The notes: generated by a model not told the origin, from the letters alone. A stretch of DNA of 6,758 bases from Enterovibrio sp042096095 (GCA_042096095.1 JBELME010000238.1:1-6758); one strand, 5' to 3'. Positions 1 to 5,892 are shown, numbered from the stretch's first letter. A program made the numbers and translations.

Positions 1-1673
1 TACTAATGCCATTAATGGTGGATGAAGTTCTCCTTAATCAACCAGACAAAGGCATCGCATTTTTTAACCATCTTTTGCCAGAGTCATTGCAACAGCCTGC
101 GAGTTATATTGTGCTGGTGCTTCTGATGGTGGTCGTCATGCGCATGGCGAGCCAAGCCTTGAACATTTGGCAGAGTCGCCAGTTTACGTTGGTATCCAAA
201 AACATCACCTGTTTCGTTCGTCAGCAGCTTCTCGATAAGCTGGGGCGTGTGAGCATGAAAGAGTTCGAACAACGTGGCAGCGGCGGTGTCAGTTCGCACC
301 TTGTAACAGACATTGAAACCCTCGATAACTTCATAGGTAACAGTCTGAGCCGTTTCGTGGTGGGTGTACTGACCGTCTTTGGTACAGCCATCATTCTTCT
401 GTGGCTCGATTGGATGTTAGGTTTGTTCATCTTGCTCGTTAACCCCATCGTGATTTTCCTTTCACGTAAAATGGGCCAGCGTGTTAAGCACCTCAAAAAA
501 GCAGAAAACCAATCTTTTGAGCGTTTCCAACAGCGTTTGGTTGAAACGTTAGATGGCATCTACCAGCTGCGCGCCGCAAACCGCGAGAAAGCGTATCTGG
601 ATGTGCTGAAGCAAGATGCCGATGCGATTCGCCATGATGCCGACAAATATGCGTGGCAATCAGAAGCAGCAGGGCGTATATCGTTTTTGATGTTCCTGAT
701 AGGCTTTGAACTATTCCGCGCTGCCGCCATGCTGATGGTGTTGTTTAGCGATCTGAGTATTGGTCAGATCTTCGCGGTGTTTGGTTACTTGTGGTTCATG
801 TTGAGCCCAATCCAAGAGCTGCTTGGCATTCAATACGCGTGGTTTAGTGCATCAGCGGCAATGAAACGCTTAAACGGTTTGTTGGCGTTAGAAGAAGAAC
901 AGGTTCTGGAAAACAAGGGCGAAGACCCGCTGGCAAAACGTAATACCTTTGGTGTTGAAGTGAAAGATCTTACGTTTGCGTATGATGATGAGAAAACCGT
1001 ATTGAACGGGCTATCGCTGTCATTGCCAGCCGGAAAGCGTGTTGCTTTGGTAGGCGCTTCGGGTGGCGGAAAATCAACCTTGATTCAGCTCCTATTGGGC
1101 TTATACCGCAAATCTGACGGCGATATCCTGATTGATGGTGAATCAATTGACGAGCTGGGTTACGAAACGCTTCGCCAACACACCGCAGTCGTCCTTCAAC
1201 AGCCAGTGATTTTCAACGATACGTTACGTGCAAACCTGACACTTGGACGTACCGATTTCACTGACGAGCAACTGTGGCAATCCCTTGAGATTGCTCAGCT
1301 AGGGGAAGTGGTTGAAAAGCTCGATAGCGGATTGGAGTCTCAGCTTGGTCGCCAAGGCCTTAAGTTGTCTGGTGGTCAACGTCAACGCTTGGCGATTGCG
1401 CGTATGATTCTGACCAACCCTAAGCTGGTAATTCTGGATGAAGCGACATCAGCCCTTGATACGGCAACGGAAGCGGCACTGCACGAAGCGCTTAACAACT
1501 TCTTGCAAGGGCGCACGACACTGATCGTCGCGCACCGTTTGTCTGCGGTAAAACAAGCGGATCTGATTTACGTGCTTGAAGATGGCAAAGTTGCCCAATG
1601 TGGTAACCATCAAGACCTACTGAAAGCTGATGGCTTGTATCAAACCTTGTATGGCAACCTGCAAGTCGGATAA
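1..1673 (+). CDS. ABC exporter half-transporter (permease fused to ATPase), 5' partial
   Basis: This is an inner-membrane ATP-driven exporter half-transporter that would work as a dimer. Numbering is from the ATG at 6. The membrane part covers roughly residues 1-290, with hydrophobic segments near 33-50, 115-153 (two helices) and 225-268 (two helices). The nucleotide-binding domain follows: A-loop Tyr326, Walker A GASGGGKST (350-358), Q-loop in VVLQQP (395-400), signature LSGGQ (454-458), Walker B LVILDE (474-479), D-loop SALD (482-485) and H-loop His510. All catalytic motifs are intact. Exporters of this type normally have six helices, and only five are visible. The frame stays open to the window edge and the first residues look like the end of helix 1, so the true start probably lies upstream and Met at 6 is internal. 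The substrate cannot be told from the sequence. The gene ends before a strong terminator, so it is probably last in its transcript. Confidence 0.95.
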   Translation, partial: LMPLMVDEVLLNQPDKGIAFFNHLLPESLQQPASYIVLVLLMVVVMRMASQALNIWQSRQFTLVSKNITCFVRQQLLDKLGRVSMKEFEQRGSGGVSSHLVTDIETLDNFIGNSLSRFVVGVLTVFGTAIILLWLDWMLGLFILLVNPIVIFLSRKMGQRVKHLKKAENQSFERFQQRLVETLDGIYQLRAANREKAYLDVLKQDADAIRHDADKYAWQSEAAGRISFLMFLIGFELFRAAAMLMVLFSDLSIGQIFAVFGYLWFMLSPIQELLGIQYAWFSASAAMKRLNGLLALEEEQVLENKGEDPLAKRNTFGVEVKDLTFAYDDEKTVLNGLSLSLPAGKRVALVGASGGGKSTLIQLLLGLYRKSDGDILIDGESIDELGYETLRQHTAVVLQQPVIFNDTLRANLTLGRTDFTDEQLWQSLEIAQLGEVVEKLDSGLESQLGRQGLKLSGGQRQRLAIARMILTNPKLVILDEATSALDTATEAALHEALNNFLQGRTTLIVAHRLSAVKQADLIYVLEDGKVAQCGNHQDLLKADGLYQTLYGNLQVG

Positions 1674-1710
1674 GCATCACGATTTAAGCGTCATCATTGG
1701 AATGACTGAA

Positions 1711-1735
1711 AGCCTCGCGATTGCGGGGCTTTTTT
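1711..1735 (+). terminator. Intrinsic terminator of the ABC exporter gene
   Basis: An 8-bp stem (AGCCTCGC at 1711-1718 with GCGGGGCT at 1723-1730, one G-T pair) closes a GATT loop and is followed directly by a run of six T (1730-1735). Flanking A and T residues can extend the stem. It lies 38 bases after the stop codon and fits a Rho-independent terminator reading rightward. Confidence 0.9.
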
Positions 1736-1823
1736 ATGTATAGCGAATCTTACTGATACTTGTTCGATATTGAGAATCTGATGATTAAATGCATTTGATG
1801 CGCAAAGGGAATTGTCAGGTCGT

Positions 1824-1848
1824 GATGTAAGGCAGGGGTTCTTACATC
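1824..1848. repeat. Perfect inverted repeat GATGTAAG-N9-CTTACATC
   Basis: Two 8-base arms (1824-1831 and 1841-1848) are perfect reverse complements separated by 9 bases. The element lies about 80 bases before the small Cys-rich gene, where an operator or an RNA hairpin would be expected. It is not followed by a T run, so it is not an intrinsic terminator. The binding factor is unknown. Confidence 0.55.
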
Positions 1849-1882
1849 TAAAGTGGAAAGAGACAAAGGTATGTTCCACGCT

Positions 1883-1912
1883 TATAGCTCATTCAGACAT
1901 TAATGAGCTATA
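1883..1912. repeat. Perfect 11-bp inverted repeat just before the Cys-rich gene
   Basis: TATAGCTCATT (1883-1893) and AATGAGCTATA (1902-1912) are perfect reverse complements around an 8-base spacer. The right arm ends 14 bases before the ATG at 1927 and directly before its GAGGG ribosome-binding site (1919-1923). It could be an operator dyad or a hairpin in the mRNA leader that affects translation. The sequence does not decide between these. Confidence 0.6.
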
Positions 1913-1926
1913 TGCATTGAGGGTAG

Positions 1927-2145
1927 ATGAAGGTCATTTTGAAGTCAGACGTAACATGCCCTAATTGTGGGCATACGAAAACAGAACTCATGCCCATTGG
2001 TGAGTCGAAACAACATTATGAATGCGAAAACTGCCATGAGGTATTGTTGGTTGCTGAAGGCGGTTGCTGCATCTTTTGTTCTTATGGCAATGTCTCCTGC
2101 CCACCGGTTCAAGTAAACGGGACGTGCACGAAAAAACTGCACTAA
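1927..2145 (+). CDS. Small Cys-rich protein, GDCCVxC (seleno)protein family type
   Basis: A 72-residue soluble protein with nine cysteines. It has two CxxC pairs (Cys11/Cys14 and Cys33/Cys36) in a zinc-ribbon layout. These are followed by a C-terminal block GGCCIFCSYG (45-54) that continues into CPPVQ (58-62). This block matches what I recall of the GDCCVxC domain of small bacterial (seleno)proteins, whose usual form is GDCCVFCSYG followed by CPPIQ. Here Asp is replaced by Gly and Val by Ile. No in-frame UGA is present, so this copy is an all-cysteine form. A metal-binding or thiol-redox role is suggested by composition only; the family function is not known to me. The start ATG has GAGGG three bases upstream, unusually close. 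It stands alone between the exporter terminator and the Crp/Fnr gene, with two inverted repeats upstream. Confidence 0.85.
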   Translation: MKVILKSDVTCPNCGHTKTELMPIGESKQHYECENCHEVLLVAEGGCCIFCSYGNVSCPPVQVNGTCTKKLH

Positions 2146-2156
2146 ATTGTGCAGTT
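2131..2156 (-). terminator. Hairpin over the stop codon; terminator-like on the minus strand
   Basis: AACTGCAC (2135-2142) pairs perfectly with GTGCAGTT (2149-2156) around a 6-base loop that contains the TAA stop of the Cys-rich gene. On the plus strand no T run follows. The run of six A at 2131-2136 becomes a T run directly after the stem when read leftward, which is the layout of an intrinsic terminator for minus-strand transcription. No minus-strand gene is seen upstream of it, so it may simply protect the 3' end of the plus-strand mRNA or stop antisense transcripts. Confidence 0.5.
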
Positions 2157-2293
2157 CGACATTGTTCCTGATTACATGAACCTGCAAATCCGTCACCATT
2201 TTTGAAGAATCCCCCGAGTTTTTCTTTTCCACTGGCCGTTTATTGAAGCATGAGGCGTTACTATTTCGTCATCACTCTTAACGACTTCTCATC

Positions 2294-2875
2294 ATGTCTC
2301 TCGCATTTTCCCATCTAAAACAGACGATCGATAGCTACGCCATCCTTGACGACAAATCTTGGCAGGCTCTATTGGCATGTTGCAAAGTCACCACGTTGGA
2401 CAAAAGCCAAATACGTTATGAGATTGGGCACATACCTACGAGTTTTTCCTTCTTACACAAAGGGCTGATGCGGGCTTCCGCCATTGATGAAAATGGCAAT
2501 GAGCACAATAAGAATTTCTTTAACGAAGGGCGTTTTCCAGGATGTATGAGTGCGTTGCTGACTAAAAAGCCCAGCTTGATTGCTATTCAGGCACTGGAAA
2601 CATGTGAGGTTATTGACGTTAATTTTGAGCGGTTTAGAGAAGCATTATTCATTCACAAAGGGCTGATGAAATTTCACATTTATTACCTGGAACGTCACTG
2701 GTTACTCGAAAAAGAACCTAAGGAAATGAGTTACCTGCAACTTGAAGCGAAAGACCGTTATCAGGCGTTCTTAGCGACATATCCCGATATTGCCCATCGG
2801 CTTCCTCAATATCACATAGCCAGCTACTTAGGTATTACGCCGACACAGCTTAGCCGGATAAAAAAAACGCGCTAA
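2294..2875 (+). CDS. Crp/Fnr-family transcriptional regulator (short form)
   Basis: A 193-residue cytoplasmic DNA-binding regulator. An N-terminal cyclic-nucleotide-like beta barrel spans about residues 25-110, followed by a long dimerisation helix (about 112-140). A C-terminal helix-turn-helix (about 169-191) contains LPQYHIASYLGITPTQLSRI, a recognition region typical of short Crp/Fnr proteins. The cAMP-contact pattern of true Crp is not apparent and no Fnr-type N-terminal Cys cluster is seen, so the signal is unknown. The protein ends right after the recognition helix, without much of a wing. ATG 2294 is the first start after an in-frame stop at 2279-2281 but has no good Shine-Dalgarno. It is followed by the nitroreductase gene after 82 bases on the same strand, so it probably controls that operon. 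This control is inferred from position. Confidence 0.88.
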   Translation: MSLAFSHLKQTIDSYAILDDKSWQALLACCKVTTLDKSQIRYEIGHIPTSFSFLHKGLMRASAIDENGNEHNKNFFNEGRFPGCMSALLTKKPSLIAIQALETCEVIDVNFERFREALFIHKGLMKFHIYYLERHWLLEKEPKEMSYLQLEAKDRYQAFLATYPDIAHRLPQYHIASYLGITPTQLSRIKKTR

Positions 2876-2945
2876 TTACGTGTTATCAACATATGTAAAT
2901 GAGATGCTGTTTCCTGGTGCGTACTATGGGTTCATCAAAACTCAT

Positions 2946-2951
2946 AAGGAG
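2946..2951 (+). promoter_or_regulatory. Ribosome-binding site fixing the nitroreductase start
   Basis: AAGGAG sits six bases before the ATG at 2958. The open frame extends upstream to a GTG at 2880, but that start has no Shine-Dalgarno and would add 26 residues unrelated to the family. The site therefore decides for the start at 2958. Confidence 0.85.
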
Positions 2952-2957
2952 CACATC

Positions 2958-3584
2958 ATGCAGGTAATAGACGCACTCAACTGGCGCTATGCGACCCATA
3001 AATTTTCAACGGAATCACTGACTGAACAACAAGTAAACGGACTTATTGAAAGTGTTCGCCTCGCTCCCGCTTCTTTCGGCATTCAGCCTTACACACTTTT
3101 CGTTATCAGTTCACCAAGCGTCAGAAAAGCGTGCTTTGCACATAGCTATGGGCAGCGCAAGGTTGCTGAAAGCTCGCATTTGTTCATCTTTGCGCATAAA
3201 ACCCAATTGGTAGATGACGATATTGAACAGTTCATTTCGCAATTGGCTAAGACACAGCAAAAAGCATCATCAGATCTCGATGCTTATAAAGCGCAAATTA
3301 AGGGATCTCTCCTCAATAAAACCAATGAAGAGCAGGGGCAGTGGGCGGCACAGCAATGCTATATCGCGTTGGGAACATTACTGAGTCATGCGGCGTTTGA
3401 AGACATTGATGCATGCCCGATGACAGGGTTCGATAACGAAAGTATCAATCGCGCGCTTGGGTTAGATAAGCAAGGGCTGAACGCCGTGATCATGTGCCCC
3501 GTAGGTTTGCGCTCAAATGATGATCACACGGTCCATCGCCCTAAATTCCGCTTAACAACCGAGCAATTGGTGCAGTTTGTATGA
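2958..3584 (+). CDS. NfsB-like nitroreductase / NAD(P)H-dependent oxidoreductase
   Basis: A 208-residue FMN-dependent reductase of the nitroreductase superfamily, expected to act in the cytoplasm as a homodimer and to reduce nitro, quinone or related compounds with NAD(P)H. Length and layout match E. coli NfsB (217 residues). The N-terminal LNWRYATHKF (7-16) corresponds to the flavin-phosphate loop with Arg10. PASFGIQPY (37-45) aligns with the family SPSSxNxQPW segment. PMTGFD (154-159) matches the P(I/M)xGFD motif. C-terminal Lys196 and Arg198 in PKFRL match flavin-contacting residues of NfsB. The usual Asn of SSTNSQPW is Gly or Ile here. The stop overlaps the start of the DMT transporter gene by four bases (ATGA), showing translational coupling. 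The substrate cannot be named. Confidence 0.92.
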   Translation: MQVIDALNWRYATHKFSTESLTEQQVNGLIESVRLAPASFGIQPYTLFVISSPSVRKACFAHSYGQRKVAESSHLFIFAHKTQLVDDDIEQFISQLAKTQQKASSDLDAYKAQIKGSLLNKTNEEQGQWAAQQCYIALGTLLSHAAFEDIDACPMTGFDNESINRALGLDKQGLNAVIMCPVGLRSNDDHTVHRPKFRLTTEQLVQFV

Positions 3585-4054
3585 GTGGGTTTACGGTATT
3601 CGCTTTAATCGCTGGCGGGTGTATTGCTGTGCAAGCTGCAATGAACGCTCAACTTGGTCAGTTAATTGGAAACAGTTGGTTAGCCACCAGTTATGCATTT
3701 TTCACCAGTTTTGTGCTTGTTGGTGTGTATGTGGCGATGAGTGACATCACCTCAAATAACACGTGGACAAGTCTCGAGTTCAGCTCTGTTGCGCGAAGTG
3801 TGCCTTGGTACTTATGGCTTTCCTGCATTTTCAGCGTGATTGGGGTAGGGAGTTTGTATTTTCTCATTCCTAAAATGGGCGTGGGTAACCTCATGAGTAT
3901 TTCTTTGACGGGTCAAATTGTTATTGCAATGGTCATCAGTCATTTCGGGTTATTTGAAAGCCCCATTCGTGAAATGTCACTGAGTAAACTCATTGGTGCG
4001 GTAATGTTAGTGTCAGGGATAGTATTGATAAACAGGGAAAACACATGGATATAA
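3581..4054 (+). CDS. DMT-superfamily transporter, YdcZ type (DUF606)
   Basis: A 157-residue inner-membrane protein with five predicted helices, near residues 4-22, 33-52, 76-95, 103-122 and 135-151. This is the usual size and topology of the YdcZ/DUF606 branch of the drug/metabolite transporter superfamily. The conserved N-terminal stretch AVQAAMNAQLG (16-26) and the glycine-rich GVGSLYFLIPKMGVGN region (88-103) support the assignment. Such proteins act as dimers or pairs; no second copy lies in this window, so a homodimer is likely here. The start overlaps the nitroreductase stop (ATGA) and the end overlaps the GNAT start by ten bases, so all three genes form one operon. Export of a small molecule handled by the neighbouring enzymes is plausible but unproven. 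Confidence 0.9.
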   Translation: MSGFTVFALIAGGCIAVQAAMNAQLGQLIGNSWLATSYAFFTSFVLVGVYVAMSDITSNNTWTSLEFSSVARSVPWYLWLSCIFSVIGVGSLYFLIPKMGVGNLMSISLTGQIVIAMVISHFGLFESPIREMSLSKLIGAVMLVSGIVLINRENTWI

Positions 4055-4740
4055 ATCTTCAAGAAAACACCCATAATCTGAACCAATTTTGGCAGTCGTT
4101 AGGCACAAGACAACGAGGCGATGCAATGATACATCTGCGTTGGCCTCATAAGCAGTGGAACGCCGATTTTAGCTTTGATGACGTTATGCGGTTCGACAGG
4201 GTCTCTTCCACTGTCACGTCGTTGAACGATGAATCTGTCGACAACCTTGTGACGAAAAAAGGGAGAAGTCTTTCGGTTAAAAGCCGGTTAGTCATGATGG
4301 AAGCTAAGGCCTCGCCCGACATGCAGCGTCATCATCAGGCAGACATTGTGCGCATCACTTCTTTAAAGCAAGTTAGGGATTGGACCGCAGCCTGCAGCGA
4401 AGCGTTTAACTACACTATTGATGTTGAGAGTATTGAACAGTTATTAAAGGATGAAAATGCGCCTATCTACGGTTTTCTTAAACAAGGCAACATCGCTGGC
4501 ACCATGGTTTTATATCAAACAGGGAGAACGCTCGGCGTTTACCAATTAGGTACGACAAAGCAGTATCGTAAAATGGGTATAGCTTTGGGGCTCATGCAAC
4601 ATGCGCTTGCCCAAGCGAATGTTCTGAATTGCACGCTCATCACGCTTCAAGCTTCAAAAGCCGGGCTTCATCTCTATCAGCAATTGGGCTTTAAACCCTC
4701 AGCGTATTTAAACAGTGTGATCACTGAACAGACATCTTAA
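4045..4740 (+). CDS. GNAT-family N-acetyltransferase with N-terminal extension
   Basis: A 231-residue acetyl-CoA-dependent acetyltransferase. The GNAT fold occupies roughly residues 100-225. Motif A is QYRKMGIALGLM (173-184), the acetyl-CoA pyrophosphate loop of Q/RxxGxA type. Motif B is close to ASKAGLHLYQQLGFKP (203-218). The first 95 or so residues (with HLRWPHKQW at 30-38) lie outside the catalytic fold. They may be a family-specific N-terminal domain or a degenerate second GNAT half. ATG 4045 lies inside the last codons of the DMT gene, with an AGGGAAA-like site before it, so translation is probably coupled. The acceptor is unknown; the operon suggests a small molecule. No convincing terminator follows: the gene runs into a convergent cupin gene after 35 bases. 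Confidence 0.87.
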   Translation: MDINLQENTHNLNQFWQSLGTRQRGDAMIHLRWPHKQWNADFSFDDVMRFDRVSSTVTSLNDESVDNLVTKKGRSLSVKSRLVMMEAKASPDMQRHHQADIVRITSLKQVRDWTAACSEAFNYTIDVESIEQLLKDENAPIYGFLKQGNIAGTMVLYQTGRTLGVYQLGTTKQYRKMGIALGLMQHALAQANVLNCTLITLQASKAGLHLYQQLGFKPSAYLNSVITEQTS

Positions 4741-4775
4741 GAAAAAAAGGGGGCGAATGAGTAGAGGGCTTCTGT

Positions 4776-5102
4776 TTAATCGCGATAAAACACGGCTAGC
4801 CAGACGGTTTCTTGGTCAGGATCTGTCCAGCTAACACGGTGTTTTGTATGGGCGGGCAGTGTGACTTGATCGCCTTTGCGCATTGTTAGCCGTGAGCCGT
4901 CCTCGAAGGCTAATTCCGCATGTCCCTCCAACACCATGACCCATTCCTGCTCGTCTTGGTCATACCATTCTGTCTCAGGCGTCGTTTGACCACGCGACAC
5001 TATTCTCTCAATTCGGACAAACGGGCGTTTAATTATTTCATCAAAAACCTCTGCATTTCCGGCGTTTGGAAGGTTTTCTAACAGGTTGCTTTGTTTAAAC
5101 AT
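4776..5102 (-). CDS. Small single-domain cupin protein
   Basis: A 108-residue protein with one cupin beta barrel over about residues 28-106. Cupin motif 1 is recognisable as GQTTPETEWYDQDEQEWVMV followed by LEG, with Glu53 and Gly60, but the HxH metal-binding pair is missing (Trp46 and Tyr47 region). Motif 2 is GDQVTLPAHTKHRV (77-90) with Pro83, His85 and His88. The ending DPDQETVWLAVFY is typical of a conserved family of small bacterial cupins, as I recall it. Function is unknown; the changed motif 1 suggests altered or absent metal binding. ATG 5102 was chosen over an in-frame TTG at 5126 because it has a GAG site 9 bases upstream and agrees with family length. The gene is convergent with the GNAT gene and divergent from the zinc-ribbon gene. 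Confidence 0.9.
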   Translation of the reverse strand: MFKQSNLLENLPNAGNAEVFDEIIKRPFVRIERIVSRGQTTPETEWYDQDEQEWVMVLEGHAELAFEDGSRLTMRKGDQVTLPAHTKHRVSWTDPDQETVWLAVFYRD

Positions 5103-5128
5103 GTTTTTACACTCGGCGTTATGCAAAT

Positions 5129-5170
5129 CATTGATAAGAAATAATAAACACGTTTATTTCATTATCAATG
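5129..5170. repeat. 42-bp imperfect dyad over the cupin promoter
   Basis: Outer arms CATTGATAA (5129-5137) and TTATCAATG (5162-5170) are perfect reverse complements. Inner arms ATAAAC (5144-5149) and GTTTAT (5152-5157) are also perfect, around AC. The intervening segments (6 and 4 bases) do not match. A second overlapping palindrome, ATTTCATT-ATC-AATGAAAT, spans 5156-5174. The dyad covers the predicted -35 and -10 of the cupin gene, as an operator would. Confidence 0.6.
5141..5168 (-). promoter_or_regulatory. Predicted sigma-70 promoter of the cupin gene
   Basis: Read leftward, TTGATA (5168-5163) and TATTAT (5146-5141) are separated by 16 bases, each close to the consensus TTGACA and TATAAT. 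Transcription would start near 5134, giving a leader of about 32 bases before the ATG at 5102. Both boxes lie within the dyad. Confidence 0.55.
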
Positions 5171-5262
5171 AAATTGACAAATAAGAGGGTATGCAAGGGA
5201 AACTTATGCTTAGAACACCGCCATACTTACAAAAATATAATAATTTCGCCTATGTCTCACAA

Positions 5263-5290
5263 TTGCATCAGAATTCAAAGGTGATATGAA
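5263..5290 (+). promoter_or_regulatory. Possible promoter of the zinc-ribbon gene
   Basis: TTGCAT (5263-5268) and TATGAA (5285-5290) are 16 bases apart, about 46 bases before the ATG at 5337. The match is only moderate. A TTGACA at 5174-5179 is a better -35 but has no well-spaced -10. Confidence 0.25.
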
Positions 5291-5322
5291 ATTACACTCA
5301 CCGCGTTAGAGGTCAATTTATA

Positions 5323-5330
5323 CCAAGGAG
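5323..5330 (+). promoter_or_regulatory. Strong Shine-Dalgarno site of the zinc-ribbon gene
   Basis: CCAAGGAG ends six bases before the ATG at 5337. This near-ideal site is the main evidence that this short ORF is translated from that codon. Confidence 0.75.
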
Positions 5331-5336
5331 ATAACG

Positions 5337-5555
5337 ATGAGTGTACATATGTGGTATTGCAATAGCTGTAAAGCGGAAACCGGTCATGAAGTACGTGAGC
5401 AAGGCCACCACGAACAAGCCGTTCGCGCGTTAACAACCCCGCCAGCAGGCACACATTCAGATTCAACAGAATGCACGTGTACTGTATGCGGCAATATTCA
5501 ATGGGTCGATCCTGTCGATATCTTCCATCTTGATGTGCACGACTTTGGCGACTAA
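5337..5555 (+). CDS. Small zinc-ribbon-like protein of unknown function
   Basis: A 72-residue soluble, acidic protein. I do not recognise a named family. Two metal-knuckle-like pairs are visible: CNSC (Cys8-Cys11) near the N-terminus and CTVC (Cys48-Cys51), with extra Cys46. This is the layout of a zinc ribbon whose halves are split by a His-containing linker (HEVREQGHHEQAV, 17-29). The C-terminal tail IFHLDVHDFGD is rich in His and Asp. It has no signal peptide or membrane segment. It is monocistronic, with a strong Shine-Dalgarno upstream and its own terminator about 83 bases downstream, and it diverges from the cupin gene across 234 bases. Both flanking signals argue for a real gene. It could be a metal-binding or nucleic-acid-binding small protein. 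Confidence 0.75.
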   Translation: MSVHMWYCNSCKAETGHEVREQGHHEQAVRALTTPPAGTHSDSTECTCTVCGNIQWVDPVDIFHLDVHDFGD

Positions 5556-5637
5556 CACAATCAGCAGCATCAACCACGAATAAAAGCTCACATGAGTGCG
5601 CCAACGTGGGTCTTAAACCGTGCTGTAAGAATGAGAG

Positions 5638-5663
5638 AGAGCAGAACGTTTCTGCTCTTTTTT
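5638..5663 (+). terminator. Intrinsic terminator of the zinc-ribbon gene
   Basis: AGAGCAGAA (5638-5646) pairs perfectly with TTCTGCTCT (5650-5658) around a 3-base loop. A run of six T (5658-5663) follows at once. It is a good Rho-independent terminator for rightward transcription. Confidence 0.88.
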
Positions 5664-5814
5664 ATGTCTACTTTTCTCCAAACACCATGTTCTATTTTCT
5701 ACGTCCTCACTGTTCTTATTCCATGCTAGTTCTCATGTCATGTTAGCTACGTAATTAAGTAAACCTTAACGCACTATAACTTGAATTCTATCATCTCTTT
5801 AGGAATACAGAATA

Positions 5815-5892
5815 ATGGGTTTAAATACCGGAATTAGTCGTAATGCACTGAAATATATTGAATATATGAAGCGTGGCTTATTACATGATTAG
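5815..5892 (+). CDS. Possible 25-residue small protein
   Basis: ATG to TAG gives a 25-residue peptide, net basic, beginning MGLNTGISRNALKYIEYMK. The second half (about 10-24) could form an amphipathic helix. AGGA (5801-5804) lies ten bases upstream, an acceptable but weak ribosome-binding site. It has no hydrophobic toxin-like segment and no run of one amino acid as in attenuator leaders. I do not recognise it. It could be a real small protein, a leader peptide, a gene remnant or chance. The hairpin pair just downstream is the only supporting context. Confidence 0.3.
   Translation: MGLNTGISRNALKYIEYMKRGLLHD

Noticed and set aside
1945..2232. 95-codon minus-strand ORF opposite the Cys-rich gene
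   Set aside because: Its translation shows no recognisable domain, and the plus-strand frame has clear conserved Cys motifs. It is a shadow frame.
2880..2957. GTG start at 2880 extending the nitroreductase by 26 residues
   Set aside because: It has no Shine-Dalgarno and the extra residues do not match the family. AAGGAG before ATG 2958 and the NfsB-like N-terminus fix the start there.
4741..4775. Terminator between the convergent GNAT and cupin genes
   Set aside because: A T run exists on the minus strand (4742-4748 complement), but no stem precedes it. CAGTG-TGAT-CACTG at 4713-4726 has no T run after it. Neither is a convincing terminator.
5103..5126. TTG start at 5126 for the cupin
   Set aside because: It adds eight residues (with Cys) not expected for the family and lies close to the predicted transcript start. 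ATG 5102 is better placed.
5129..5174. Fur box in the cupin promoter region (TGATAATGAAATAAA)
   Set aside because: Only one half-site resembles TGATAAT. The second half does not match the 7-1-7 Fur pattern and the dyad spacing is too wide.
5275..5604. 109-codon minus-strand ORF opposite the zinc-ribbon gene
   Set aside because: It overlaps the plus-strand gene with a strong Shine-Dalgarno and terminator, and it lacks plausible composition or start signals of its own.
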